Shown here piece by piece: positions 15,477 to 25,143 of a DNA stretch of 64,000 nucleotides. Positions within the stretch are counted from its first letter, which is position 1; each line of letters begins with the position of its first letter. Position numbers and translations under genes: made by a program. Under the pieces are notes generated by a model that had not been told where the DNA came from, ran no database searches, and saw only the letters and a program-made list of their open reading frames with translations. The stretch is from positions 12,186-76,185 of the forward strand of contig CBDUZZ010000009.1 of the NCBI GenBank assembly GCA_965371855.1, written 5' to 3'. Origin of the DNA: JAADEM01 sp965371855 (GTDB taxonomy: Bacteria; Bacteroidota; Bacteroidia; Bacteroidales; Marinilabiliaceae).

Positions 15477-15687
15477 ATTGTTTTGTCATGATTTTTGCAT
15501 TAGCAAAAAATCCTGCCAAAACGGTGTGTTCTCGTTCTTTAATCCCCGGGTTAAAACCCGGGGTTATTAATATTTCGTCCCTATGGGACTTTTTACCTTC
15601 TATTTATCGCCACCATTACTCTCCCCTCTCCATTTTGGAGAGGGGTTGGGGGTGAGGCCTCTTGTCCCTTATCCCCGGGTTAAAACC
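15477..15687. repeat. ~210-bp intergenic direct repeat, copy 1
   Basis: Nearly the same sequence recurs at 20561-20770, on the other side of the 4.7-kb RND-ABC gene. It contains the perfect palindrome ccccgggtt-aa-aacccgggg, the word tttcgtccctatgggac, and cccctctcca-ttt-tggagagggg. Each can form a hairpin. The gap 15459-15792 holds this element, a hairpin at 15706-15731 and no gene. Confidence 0.8.
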
Positions 15688-15705
15688 TTCGATTTATCTT
15701 AAACA

Positions 15706-15731
15706 CTGACAGGTCTTGCAGACGCTGTCAG
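15706..15731. repeat. CTGACAG hairpin
   Basis: CTGACAG-GTCT-TGC-AGAC-G-CTGTCAG forms an 11-pair hairpin 62 bases from the stop of the RND-ABC gene, where it could act as its terminator on the minus strand. A close relative at 34979-35004 has lost the outer pairing. Confidence 0.5.
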
Positions 15732-15792
15732 GTTTGTAACAACTCCTAAAAAAAACTCTGTGCCTCTGTGTCTCTGTGTTAATTAATTACTC

Positions 15793-18700
15793 CTATCCCC
15801 CATTACTACGCAGCAACCATATATATGCATCTTCGAGCAACGGCTTAGCAATTACTGCCTCGTCATGCGGTTTTTCCTCCGACAAGCAACGCAGCTTTAT
15901 CTTATCGCCAGAACGCATATGGTGAACTATCGAAAGCTCCCTGTTATATTTTTCAAAATCCTTTACATCAACCTCAAGCTGCCACACTTTGTCATCAGCT
16001 ATTGTAACCATCTCCGAAGGGAATCCCCAATATTTAAGTTCACCTTTGTTTATTACTGCCACCTGATTACATGAACTTGAAATATCCTCAATAATATGCG
16101 TTGAGAACAGTACAACACGTTCACGACTAAGTTCCACAAGAAGGTTTCTGAAACGGATACGTTCACGCGGGTCAAGGCCAGCTGTAGGTTCATCAACAAC
16201 GAGAATACGAGGTAAATGAAGCAGTATCATGGCAATACCTATCCGCTGTTTCATTCCACCTGAAAACGATCCTATTTTGTCATCCTTACGCTCCCACATG
16301 TGAACTGATTTCAAAACATATTCAATTCGTTCATGCCTCTTCTCAACATCCAGCATATTACGCAGTATCGACTGATAATCGAGAAACTCCCAGGCCGTCA
16401 TATTCTCATAAGTACCAAACTCCTGCGGCAGATAACCGATAAGCCCCTGTAACTCTTCCCGCTTTTTAGCAGAGTCAAAACCATTAATAAATACCTTACC
16501 GTAACTCGGTTCCAGAATACCACACACAATACGCATCAATGTAGTTTTACCTGCTCCGTTAGGACCAAGCAATCCTATCATACCCGTATTGATCTCAAGT
16601 GAAACACTTTTAAGAGCTTTGAAAGGAACTTTCTCCTTCCCTATTCCCGGTATGGAACGAACTAACCTGAAGTACCACCTTTTAATTCCGGCAAACCGGC
16701 CGGTGACACGTTCGATATTCACATTTTTTTCTGCTAAACGCCTGCCTGTTATCGTCAAAAGCAATATCAAATACCATATTAATCCGAAAATTACAGCACC
16801 TGTCTCTGCTGACCACGACATGAAAAACAGAACAGTAACAAGCAGTGGATATCCCCACTTAACAATTTTGCGTATCTTCAAAATAACACTCTCCCTAACG
16901 AAATTAATGCCTGAAATGTACCCCAAGAACCACTGAAGGATAAAGTAATTGAGCAAAACAAAAAAGAAACGCGCAGTGCCATCATCAAGATACCACCATG
17001 TAAAATATATAAAGAAACCGATAAGAGGTATTTGCCAAATAAACCCTTCAAGAATCTTTCTGGTAGTAGTTCTGTTCTCTTTCAGTCGTTGACGGTACAT
17101 AACCTCCCTACTTTTCCACTCCCTGACAAAACGATTGCTGCGACCATATATTTTCACAAGACTACGAATTGTAATTATTATCGGTTCATCCTCTTTTATC
17201 AGTTCACTTTGCGCTGTTTTCAGGCTGGTAAGTATAAAATAGAGAATAGCCGGGACACCGGCAATTATCAAAACAATAACCAACAGTTGAAAAGCAAAAG
17301 TATAATCGGACACCATTATTACCCACCATAAACCTAAAGCCCAAAGTGAATATATCAGAAGTTTAAATTTAACAGCCAATGAACGTATCCAGTTGAGGGC
17401 ATTTTCAAAACCAAAACTAAATGTAGGAATAAACACAAGAGTAAGCAGTGTACTGAAACTCAAACCTCCCACAACGGTTATTGCAAATGGTGCCCCAAGT
17501 GAGCCTGCATATTCATCGCGAGCCATAGCAAGTGGCATCATGGCAATGATAGTAGTAGCAGCAGTAATAGTAACAGGTCTCAATCGAGAAATACCGGCTT
17601 CAATTAATGATCGGGCATGTCCCATACCATTCCGACGCAGTTGTCGCGAATAATCAATTAGCAATATCCCATTGTTTACTACTACCCCAAGAAGTATGAG
17701 AAAACCAATAAAAGTATTAAGATTCAATAAACTATTACCCGTGAAAACAAGTGCCAGCATAGATCCTATAGCGGCAAGAGGAACTGAAAACATCATTACT
17801 ACCGGAGCCATAAAAGATTCAAACACCGATGCAAGTATCATGAATATGAGTATCAAACCAATACCGGCCAACAGTTTAAACTCACCAAACTCATCCTCCT
17901 CGTGTATTACCTTAACCGAAATATTGGACGGAACAGGAATAGACTCCACCAGCTCATCAACCTGTTGACGTGCCTCTTCAAGCAGTGATTTTGTATTGTT
18001 AACCTCATCGGAAAAACGATAGTTCACTTCAATCTGTTTTTGCTGATTAACCCTTAATATTTCTGATCTTCCATAAGAATAGATGATATCGGAGAAATCG
18101 CGCAGAGGGAAAAGAGCTCCACCTGTACCTCGTATATTCAACTCTTTAAGGTCATCCATTGTTTTGGAAGTCTCCTCCTCCTCTTCCGGAACATCTGTTT
18201 TCAATATAATATCGTACTCCTCATTATCAACTCTTAACAACCCTCCTGACGATACTTCAGGTTTAAAAGAGGTAAGCTCACTAACTATTACGTTTGGAGT
18301 GATACCATATATACCCATAAGATAATTATCTGTATTCAGGTGTATCTCAGGTCTAGCCATTGATGAAGAGACTCTGGCACGTTGAAGATTTTCTATGTTC
18401 TCTTCAAGGTAATCTTTAATATCGCTTGCCACAAGCAGCATCTTGTCATAATCTTCACCTTTTATCACAACCTGCTCCTCCTGTTGCCCTATTCCTAACA
18501 TACCCAACATGCTCATACCCGGATTTGACCCAAAACCGCGACCTCCTCCACCCATAGAAGTCTGCTGATCTAAAGATATTGTAGCACCCTGAATATTGCT
18601 TATCCTTTTTTGTATATCTTTTTTTATCTCATCTATATTCCGGTCGCCAATATCTCTGTATTCATCTTCCAGATTAATGGACAACTGAGCATTCTCCTCA

Positions 18701-20493
18701 TACACCTGACTTATTACATCCTTTTTTTCTTCAAGTTCCTCAAGTCGTGATTCGAGAGTACGTACGATTATATCGGTTTTATCGAGGGTTGAACCTATCG
18801 GCATCTCAACAGTAACAGTAAAACTGGTAGTGTCAGTCTCCTGTTGCCGTGTAAAACTAAGACCTACACTAATCAGCAGCACAGCAAAGAAAAGAATAAG
18901 TGAACCCATTATAGTTACTGCCGGCCTGCGAAGAGCTGCCTTTAGCAGAAGATAGTAGTACTGAACCAGTCTGTTATGTAACGAAAGCTTCTCAAGAGCA
19001 TGAACCCTCTGCTTCAGCACCTTTGATAAAAACAGATGTGTCAGCATTGGAACCAGCATCAGAGCCACCAGAAGTGACACTATAAGTGTTGATATTATTG
19101 ACACACTTATATGACGTGCTACTTCACGAAAAACCATATTTGTTGAAAAAGCAAAAGGCAGAAAAACAGAGATAGTGGTCAGGGTTGCTGCAATTACCGA
19201 ACGCCAAACCTCCTTCGTTCCACGTATTACACTCTCACTACTGTTGTACCTGCCCAATGATGCCACACGATAAATATTTTCCATCACCACCACGCTATTA
19301 TCAATAAGCATACCTATTGCCAGTGCCAGACCAACGAGGGTAAATACATTTATGGAGATACCGTATGCATAGAAGAAGTTAAATGCACCGTAAACAGATA
19401 TTGGTACCGATAGCATCACCACGGATACAAGAGGTATGTTTTTCAGAAATATCCATAGAATAAATAGTGCCAGCAAGCCTCCCATCAAAGCCAGAAAAAT
19501 AATCTGATCGAGGTTATCTTCCATCGTCTCTGCCGTGTTCGACTCTACCACTACCTCTATGTCTCTTCCGGCATAATCTTCGTTAATCTTATCTATCTCG
19601 GCAAGGGTTTTGTGTGACAGATCAATCAGGTTTACCTGTGCGTCTTTTGAAATTGCAATGGTAACAGCTTCCTTACCGTTTACCCTACTATATGAGTCCT
19701 GTTCTTTAACCCCAAATTTTATCTTAGCTATATCTTTTAGTAAAACAGGGCCATCGGCATCAACAACAATATTTTCAACATCACTAATACGGTTATAATC
19801 AGCTTCGGCAGCAACATAATAGCGTGTTAAACCATTTACGACCTCCCCAACAAAAACCTTCTGATTCTGACCACCGCTTATTTTCTGCCTGATACTGCCC
19901 ATTGTTAAGCCATAGCTTTTCAGAGCATCTTCAGAAATGGAGATTTCTACAGTTTTCTGTCGGCCACCATATATCTCAACACCTGCAATACCATCAATAC
20001 TCTCAAACCTGCTTTTCAGCTCCTGTTCCACAACATTACGCACACGGTCGACACCTCCACTACCACGCACCTGAATACTCATAAAACGGTTATTCATCTG
20101 CTCCAGGTCAGCTTTAAATACCATAGTAGTAAAGTCCTCAGGGAGTAAAGCCTTTGCACCATTAATCTCTTCAACAAGTTTCAGATAGCTGAACTTCACA
20201 TCAACATCCATATTGAGATAAACCATTATCATCCCACGTCCGGGATTGATACGACTCTCAATTTTTTCTACTCCTTCGAGCCTGCTGATAACGCTTTCAA
20301 GAGGGATTATGCCTTCCTGCTCAAGATATTTGGGGTCTGCTTTGGTAGGTTCCGCTATCTGCACAAATAACATTGGATATTCCGTGTTGGGTAGCAGTTC
20401 AAAAGCCAGACGCTGATAGGAGATAACCCCTAACATCGTCAGCGCGATGAACAGCATACTTATCAGAACCTTTCTATTTATGATAATATCCAT
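15793..20493 (-). CDS. RND efflux permease fused to six extra TM segments and an ABC ATPase
   Basis: 1566 residues in one uninterrupted frame. Residues 1-1040 are a complete HAE1-type RND pump: N-terminal TM, two porter regions, GLALAIGMLIDNSVVVMEN in TM4 and the second half with VVNNGILLIDYSRQLRR. Residues about 1045-1260 hold six further hydrophobic segments that RND pumps lack. Residues about 1285-1566 are an ABC ATPase with Walker A GPNGAGKTT (1310-1318), signature FSGGMKQR (1410-1417), Walker B ILVVDEP (1430-1436) and the D-loop after it. The RND C-terminus lies in the cytoplasm and six segments return to it, so the ATPase is on the correct side. Adaptor, TolC and a second RND pump are upstream, and an ABC permease is downstream. 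Each domain is clear; joint operation is inferred. Confidence 0.93.
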   Translation of the reverse strand: MDIIINRKVLISMLFIALTMLGVISYQRLAFELLPNTEYPMLFVQIAEPTKADPKYLEQEGIIPLESVISRLEGVEKIESRINPGRGMIMVYLNMDVDVKFSYLKLVEEINGAKALLPEDFTTMVFKADLEQMNNRFMSIQVRGSGGVDRVRNVVEQELKSRFESIDGIAGVEIYGGRQKTVEISISEDALKSYGLTMGSIRQKISGGQNQKVFVGEVVNGLTRYYVAAEADYNRISDVENIVVDADGPVLLKDIAKIKFGVKEQDSYSRVNGKEAVTIAISKDAQVNLIDLSHKTLAEIDKINEDYAGRDIEVVVESNTAETMEDNLDQIIFLALMGGLLALFILWIFLKNIPLVSVVMLSVPISVYGAFNFFYAYGISINVFTLVGLALAIGMLIDNSVVVMENIYRVASLGRYNSSESVIRGTKEVWRSVIAATLTTISVFLPFAFSTNMVFREVARHISVSIISTLIVSLLVALMLVPMLTHLFLSKVLKQRVHALEKLSLHNRLVQYYYLLLKAALRRPAVTIMGSLILFFAVLLISVGLSFTRQQETDTTSFTVTVEMPIGSTLDKTDIIVRTLESRLEELEEKKDVISQVYEENAQLSINLEDEYRDIGDRNIDEIKKDIQKRISNIQGATISLDQQTSMGGGGRGFGSNPGMSMLGMLGIGQQEEQVVIKGEDYDKMLLVASDIKDYLEENIENLQRARVSSSMARPEIHLNTDNYLMGIYGITPNVIVSELTSFKPEVSSGGLLRVDNEEYDIILKTDVPEEEEETSKTMDDLKELNIRGTGGALFPLRDFSDIIYSYGRSEILRVNQQKQIEVNYRFSDEVNNTKSLLEEARQQVDELVESIPVPSNISVKVIHEEDEFGEFKLLAGIGLILIFMILASVFESFMAPVVMMFSVPLAAIGSMLALVFTGNSLLNLNTFIGFLILLGVVVNNGILLIDYSRQLRRNGMGHARSLIEAGISRLRPVTITAATTIIAMMPLAMARDEYAGSLGAPFAITVVGGLSFSTLLTLVFIPTFSFGFENALNWIRSLAVKFKLLIYSLWALGLWWVIMVSDYTFAFQLLVIVLIIAGVPAILYFILTSLKTAQSELIKEDEPIIITIRSLVKIYGRSNRFVREWKSREVMYRQRLKENRTTTRKILEGFIWQIPLIGFFIYFTWWYLDDGTARFFFVLLNYFILQWFLGYISGINFVRESVILKIRKIVKWGYPLLVTVLFFMSWSAETGAVIFGLIWYLILLLTITGRRLAEKNVNIERVTGRFAGIKRWYFRLVRSIPGIGKEKVPFKALKSVSLEINTGMIGLLGPNGAGKTTLMRIVCGILEPSYGKVFINGFDSAKKREELQGLIGYLPQEFGTYENMTAWEFLDYQSILRNMLDVEKRHERIEYVLKSVHMWERKDDKIGSFSGGMKQRIGIAMILLHLPRILVVDEPTAGLDPRERIRFRNLLVELSRERVVLFSTHIIEDISSSCNQVAVINKGELKYWGFPSEMVTIADDKVWQLEVDVKDFEKYNRELSIVHHMRSGDKIKLRCLSEEKPHDEAVIAKPLLEDAYIWLLRSNGG

Positions 20494-20560
20494 AAGCCCC
20501 CTTCAATTCCCCCAAATGGGAGAAGGTTTTATAATTCAAATTTTCGATGTCCTATTCATT

Positions 20561-20810
20561 GTTGTTTTGTCATGATTTTTGCAGAAGCAAAAATTCGCGC
20601 CAAAACGGTGTGTTCTTGTTTTTAATCCCCGGGTTAAAACCCGGGGTTACTAATATTTCGTCCCTATGGGACTTTTTACCTTCTATTTATCGCCACCATT
20701 ACTCTCCCCTCTCCATTTTGGAGAGGGGTTGGGGGTGAGGCCTCTTGTTCCTTATCCCCGGGTTAAAACCCGGGGTTACTAATATTTCGTCCCTATGGGA
20801 CTTTTAACTT
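20561..20810. repeat. ~210-bp direct repeat, copy 2, with extra tandem unit
   Basis: 20561-20770 matches 15477-15687 with few changes; 20755-20805 then repeats the ccccgggttaaaacccgggg + tttcgtccctatgggac unit once more. The remainder of the gap (20811-20977) holds a copy of the repeat described at 20856 and a run of ACCTT/CACC-rich degenerate words. No gene is seen. Confidence 0.8.
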
Positions 20811-20855
20811 TTGGTTTCTTTTATTTCCCCTCATACCTTCTCATCTAACATCACC

Positions 20856-20891
20856 ATCCCGCTACTCGAGACTTCACTATCGCTCCGCATC
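20856..20891 (-). repeat. Structured GATGCGGAGCGATAG repeat, copy 1
   Basis: A 36-bp unit also present twice in tandem at 35043-35117 and once at 60236-60271. On the minus strand it reads GATGCGGAGCGATAG and on to a short CGAG/CTCG-type hairpin whose arms change together between copies. Confidence 0.6.
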
Positions 20892-20977
20892 CTCAAATCA
20901 CCCTTTGCAGAACCTTTATGTTCACAATTAAACTATCACCTTGCACCTTGTACCTTATCCCTTTCACCTTGTACCTA

Positions 20978-23900
20978 TCACCTTGTCCCTCTCACCCTAT
21001 CAACAAAACTATCAAACACGTAATAGACACATGGTATGACCACAAGTGTAAGCAGGGTTGATGTTATCAAGCCTCCAATAACTGCAATAGCCATTGGCTC
21101 CCTTAAAGCTGCACTATCGCCAAAACCAATTGTTAATGGTAACAATGCAAGTATGGTTGTAGAACTAGTCATCAATATTGGCCTCAGGCGCTGTTCACCG
21201 GCACGTATAATCGCCTCTTTAAGGTCATGCCCCAATCGTTTGTAACGATTAATGGCATCAACCAGAATTATTGAGTCATTGACCGCTATACCGGCAAGCA
21301 TCACAATGCCGATAAAAGCCATAATATTGAATGTTTTTCCAAGAATGAAAAATGCAAGCACAGCACCCACACCGGCCAGTGGAATAGTCAGAAGAATTGT
21401 GAACGGATGAATTAACGATTCAAACTGAGAAGCCATCACCATGTAAACAAGTATTATAGACAACAGCAATGCAAACTTTAAACTGCCAAACGCCTCTTCC
21501 CTTTTTTGTTCTTCACCTGTTATTTTTATTTCTGTATCAGCCGGAAGAGAGACATCCGAAAATTTAGTTTTAAGCTCATTTACCAGATGGTCAAAGGGTT
21601 TTTCATCGGTAACCATAGCACTTACCCGGACAATGCGATTCTGATTATTTCTTATAATTTCCCTGGGAGCAGTGCCAATTTCAATGTCTGCCAGTTCGGA
21701 AAGAAGGTATGTTTTATTATTTCCTGTAATTGCCAGATTTTTTAACTCATTCAACTGTATATCCGGCATTTCAAGGGTAATATCTGTCAACTCACCTTTA
21801 AGATCCATTCTTCCACCATCCTCACCACTAAGATAACCAGCCACTTGCTGAATAATACTATTAACATCAAGATTGAATATTCCGGCTTTTAGTCTGTCTA
21901 TTTTCAGATTCACTTCAGGTGCACCGTCTTCAAAAGAGCTCTTCACATTATAAACTCCTTCACTATCACGCATTATTGATGCTACATCGGCAGAAACATC
22001 AGCCAGGTAATCTATATTATCACCTATCACCTCCACAACGAGAGGAGCCTCTTCTGATCCGAAAATACTCTGTAACACCGATTCATCCTGAATAAACCGT
22101 ACCTCTAGTCCGGGTATATCCTCAAAAAGTCCGTTCAGCAAAGAGACAAGTTTCGAGTAGCTTATATTTACATCATCATTAAGAGCAATCTTTATAAATC
22201 CTGTGTTATTTCCCTGGGCAGAAGTTGAAGCTGCATCACTACCTGTATCTTCACCTGCATGAGTATAAACCCATTTCAAGTTTTCACCAAATAGCTGAAC
22301 AACCATCTCCTCCATCTGATTAAGAACATGGGATGTTCTTTCAAGAGCTGTTCCTGCAGGCAGTTCGGCACTAATTCGTACTTCCCTCGATTGTGTTTCA
22401 GGCAAAAACTCACTCCCGATGAACGGCACCAGAAACGCTGCCAATAAAACCAGTACTGCTGCTCCACTCAAAATAACACCTTTCATATTGAGTATCTTTG
22501 CCAGTACTTTCCCATACCGCGTACGTTCCTTTTTTATCAGGGTTTGTTCTTCTACTTTTTTTGGAAGCAAAAGTTTACTGAGCAGGGGTATAACCAGTAG
22601 TGCAACAACAAGCGATGACAACAAGGAGAATGCCACTGTCCATGCCTGATCTTTAAAAAGGGCACCTGATGCACCTTGCAGATACACAATGGGAAGAAAA
22701 ACAACAATGGTAGTTAAGGTAGAAGCAGTGAGAGCACCTCCTACTTCAGCAGTACCTTCTATTGCAGCATCTTTTATGGATAGCCCCTCCTCGCGTTTTC
22801 GAAAAATATTTTCAACCACTACAATGGCGTTATCCACCAACATACCTGCACCAAGTGCCAATCCACCAAGCGTCATTACATTTAGTGTTAATCCGTTAAA
22901 GTACATAAGATTAAAAGTGGCAATAACAGATATCGGAATAGCCAGACTCACAACCAGAGTAACACCCACCTTGCGTAAAAAGAGAAACAGTACAAAAACA
23001 GCAAAGATAATACCTATCAGAGCACTGTCCTTGACCTCACCAATCGCACTTTCAATAAATACTCCCTGATTATTAATTATATCCAGCTCGTACCCTGGCA
23101 ACCTCTTTTGAATGGTTGCAAATGCCTCATTAAGTTTCTCTACAGCTGCAACGGTATTAAATTTAGTCTCTTTATATACACTAATTCCAAGACATCGTTT
23201 ACCGTTATAATGTACAATATTTTCGGGTTCACGGTTTCTTACGGTAACAGTAGCTATATCACGAAGCAGAATGGGTACAGTTTCTCCTGTTTGTACAGTA
23301 CTACCCTGACTGTTATCAGTAACACTATTCAACTTTACCACAAGGTTTTCAAGTTGGGATATTGTAGTAAGTTCACTCACTCCCTTGATGATGTATCTCT
23401 GACCCATCTCCTCAATAGACCCACCAGATACATTTCTATTGAAGTTTTTAATAACATTCACAACTTCGTTAGGTGTGAGCTTAAATCCTTTCAGAAGATT
23501 GGGGTCTGTTTCCACCATTACTTCAGCTTCCTCTTCACCGGATATGCGTACATCAGCAATACCTTCAATTCTGATCAATTCATTACGCAGGTAGTTTTCA
23601 GCCACCTTACGCAACTCATTCATATCTTTGACCAACGGATTACTAAAAGCAGCTAAAATGACGGGGCTCTCATTAGGGTCGTATCTTGAGATATTCAGTT
23701 CATCAACATCCTGATTTTGCGATATGGGAGTAAGTGCTTTCTGCAAATCCAAAAACGCTTCATCAAGATCTTTTTCCCAGGTATATTCAACCGTAATTTG
23801 TGCTACACCTACTCGACTAAAGGATATTACGTTAACCACTCCACTCTGCCTTACTGCCAATCCCTCAACCTGCTCTACAAAACGAGTTTCAATCTCCTCA

Positions 23901-24070
23901 GGAGAGCGTTCGCCTGATTTCAGTTCAACATAAATACGTGGATTACGTATATCAGGAAACAAGTCGGTACCAAGCCTTGACAATGAAATGATACCAAGCA
24001 GAATAACTCCCAGAACAATCATTGTAACTGTAACCGGGTAGTTTACCGAAAATCTGGAAATTGCTTTCAT
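20978..24070 (-). CDS. RND family multidrug efflux permease (AcrB/HAE1 type)
   Basis: 1030 residues, normal RND length. Two halves each carry one TM, a periplasmic porter/docking region and a bundle of TM helices. TM4 has GGLALGAGMLVDNAIVVVEN, with Asp in the first proton-relay position and Asn in the second. The C-terminal half has MLAGIAVNDSIILVDAINRYK. It exports a substrate from the periplasm or outer leaflet through the TolC partner, driven by protons. The start overlaps the adaptor stop (ATGA at 24067-24070). It precedes the RND-ABC fusion gene, so two different RND subunits share one adaptor gene. This might form a heteromeric pump, as in MdtBC-type systems; that is inference. Confidence 0.93.
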   Translation of the reverse strand: MKAISRFSVNYPVTVTMIVLGVILLGIISLSRLGTDLFPDIRNPRIYVELKSGERSPEEIETRFVEQVEGLAVRQSGVVNVISFSRVGVAQITVEYTWEKDLDEAFLDLQKALTPISQNQDVDELNISRYDPNESPVILAAFSNPLVKDMNELRKVAENYLRNELIRIEGIADVRISGEEEAEVMVETDPNLLKGFKLTPNEVVNVIKNFNRNVSGGSIEEMGQRYIIKGVSELTTISQLENLVVKLNSVTDNSQGSTVQTGETVPILLRDIATVTVRNREPENIVHYNGKRCLGISVYKETKFNTVAAVEKLNEAFATIQKRLPGYELDIINNQGVFIESAIGEVKDSALIGIIFAVFVLFLFLRKVGVTLVVSLAIPISVIATFNLMYFNGLTLNVMTLGGLALGAGMLVDNAIVVVENIFRKREEGLSIKDAAIEGTAEVGGALTASTLTTIVVFLPIVYLQGASGALFKDQAWTVAFSLLSSLVVALLVIPLLSKLLLPKKVEEQTLIKKERTRYGKVLAKILNMKGVILSGAAVLVLLAAFLVPFIGSEFLPETQSREVRISAELPAGTALERTSHVLNQMEEMVVQLFGENLKWVYTHAGEDTGSDAASTSAQGNNTGFIKIALNDDVNISYSKLVSLLNGLFEDIPGLEVRFIQDESVLQSIFGSEEAPLVVEVIGDNIDYLADVSADVASIMRDSEGVYNVKSSFEDGAPEVNLKIDRLKAGIFNLDVNSIIQQVAGYLSGEDGGRMDLKGELTDITLEMPDIQLNELKNLAITGNNKTYLLSELADIEIGTAPREIIRNNQNRIVRVSAMVTDEKPFDHLVNELKTKFSDVSLPADTEIKITGEEQKREEAFGSLKFALLLSIILVYMVMASQFESLIHPFTILLTIPLAGVGAVLAFFILGKTFNIMAFIGIVMLAGIAVNDSIILVDAINRYKRLGHDLKEAIIRAGEQRLRPILMTSSTTILALLPLTIGFGDSAALREPMAIAVIGGLITSTLLTLVVIPCVYYVFDSFVDRVRGTR

Positions 24071-25122
24071 TTAACAACTTTAATTTTTGAACGATCGCGC
24101 AAAGTTTCAAAACCTTTTATGATTAACCTCTCACCGGATTTCAATCCATTTGTTATTTCCACAAAGCCATTATTCTCTATTCCTGTTGAAACAAATCTTC
24201 TACGGGCTGTCTCTTTCTGAGCCACAAATACGTAACGTCTGTTACCCATTGTCAGAATAATATCTTTTGGTATCACAAGAGCACTATCAAGCGATTCAAC
24301 AACAATCTCAGCTTTAACAAACATACCGGGTCGCAATTTCAGATTACTATTTATAACCTCTACCCTTCCTTTGAATGACCTTGTTTCCTCGTCAATAGCC
24401 GGTGACAACTCAGAAATAAATCCTTTCAATGTATCATCAGGAATAGAGTAATTCATTATTCTGGCAGGTTGTTTTACTTTCACACTTCCCATTAGGTTCT
24501 CCGGAAAGTTCATATCCATAACAACAGTTGAGTACTCCATGAAACTTATTAATGGCTGGCCTGTCTCTATTCTTACACCATTAGAGTAATACGGCAAATC
24601 AGTAATAACACCACTAAAAGGAGCAGTAATCAGCATTTTTGAAAGTTTTATCTTTGCATTCTCATAAGCATTACGTGAAGAGACAAGTGCTTTTTCAGAG
24701 TTTACAAGTTCACGCAGAGTTACGCCTCCCATTTTGTACAATGCCTGCTGTTTTTCATACTCCATCTCCGATATATCCAAATCAAGTTTGGCACCTTCAA
24801 TGTTAGTCTGATTCTCATACTCTTTATCTTCGATCTTTATAATTACATCACCTTTATGCACCACATCACCCATTCTGTACTTCCGTAGTGTATTCTTTTG
24901 CAGATAGTACTCACCGGCAATTTCTGATTTGCCAGAATACTCCAAAGCGGGATTAACTATGCCGGTGGTAATCATCGTTTGCTCAAACGACTTGGCTTTA
25001 ATCTCCTCAACTGACACATTAATTGCCACATCAGTATCAAAACTTGATGTTTCATTGTTACAAGCAATGAATATAAAGAAAAAGAGACTTAGCGAAAACA
25101 GATATTTAAATAAACTTTTCAT
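24067..25122 (-). CDS. RND periplasmic adaptor (membrane fusion) lipoprotein
   Basis: 351 residues with the lipid Cys at residue 21 (FIFIAC). The order is typical of HlyD/AcrA-type adaptors: barrel-sandwich half (GDVVHKGDVIIKIEDKEY), a short coiled-coil hairpin (about 100-155), the second sandwich half (LLITAPFSGVITDLP-type line), beta barrel, and membrane-proximal domain ending in GLKSGERLIIKGFETLRDRS. It links the inner-membrane pump to TolC in the periplasm. It is coupled to the RND gene downstream and lies 21 bases after the TolC gene. It is the only adaptor in the block, so it probably serves both RND proteins. Confidence 0.92.
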   Translation of the reverse strand: MKSLFKYLFSLSLFFFIFIACNNETSSFDTDVAINVSVEEIKAKSFEQTMITTGIVNPALEYSGKSEIAGEYYLQKNTLRKYRMGDVVHKGDVIIKIEDKEYENQTNIEGAKLDLDISEMEYEKQQALYKMGGVTLRELVNSEKALVSSRNAYENAKIKLSKMLITAPFSGVITDLPYYSNGVRIETGQPLISFMEYSTVVMDMNFPENLMGSVKVKQPARIMNYSIPDDTLKGFISELSPAIDEETRSFKGRVEVINSNLKLRPGMFVKAEIVVESLDSALVIPKDIILTMGNRRYVFVAQKETARRRFVSTGIENNGFVEITNGLKSGERLIIKGFETLRDRSKIKVVK

Positions 25123-25143
25123 AATAATTTAGATTTTTAAAGG

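Noticed and set aside
16589..18325. Several plus-strand frames of 80-115 codons
   Set aside because: They lie opposite the RND-ABC gene, whose minus-strand frame carries all family motifs.
15793..20493. Possibility that the RND-ABC fusion is a frameshift artefact
   Set aside because: The frame is open over 1566 codons, the linker has six proper membrane segments and both ends show intact motifs; only read data could still overturn it.
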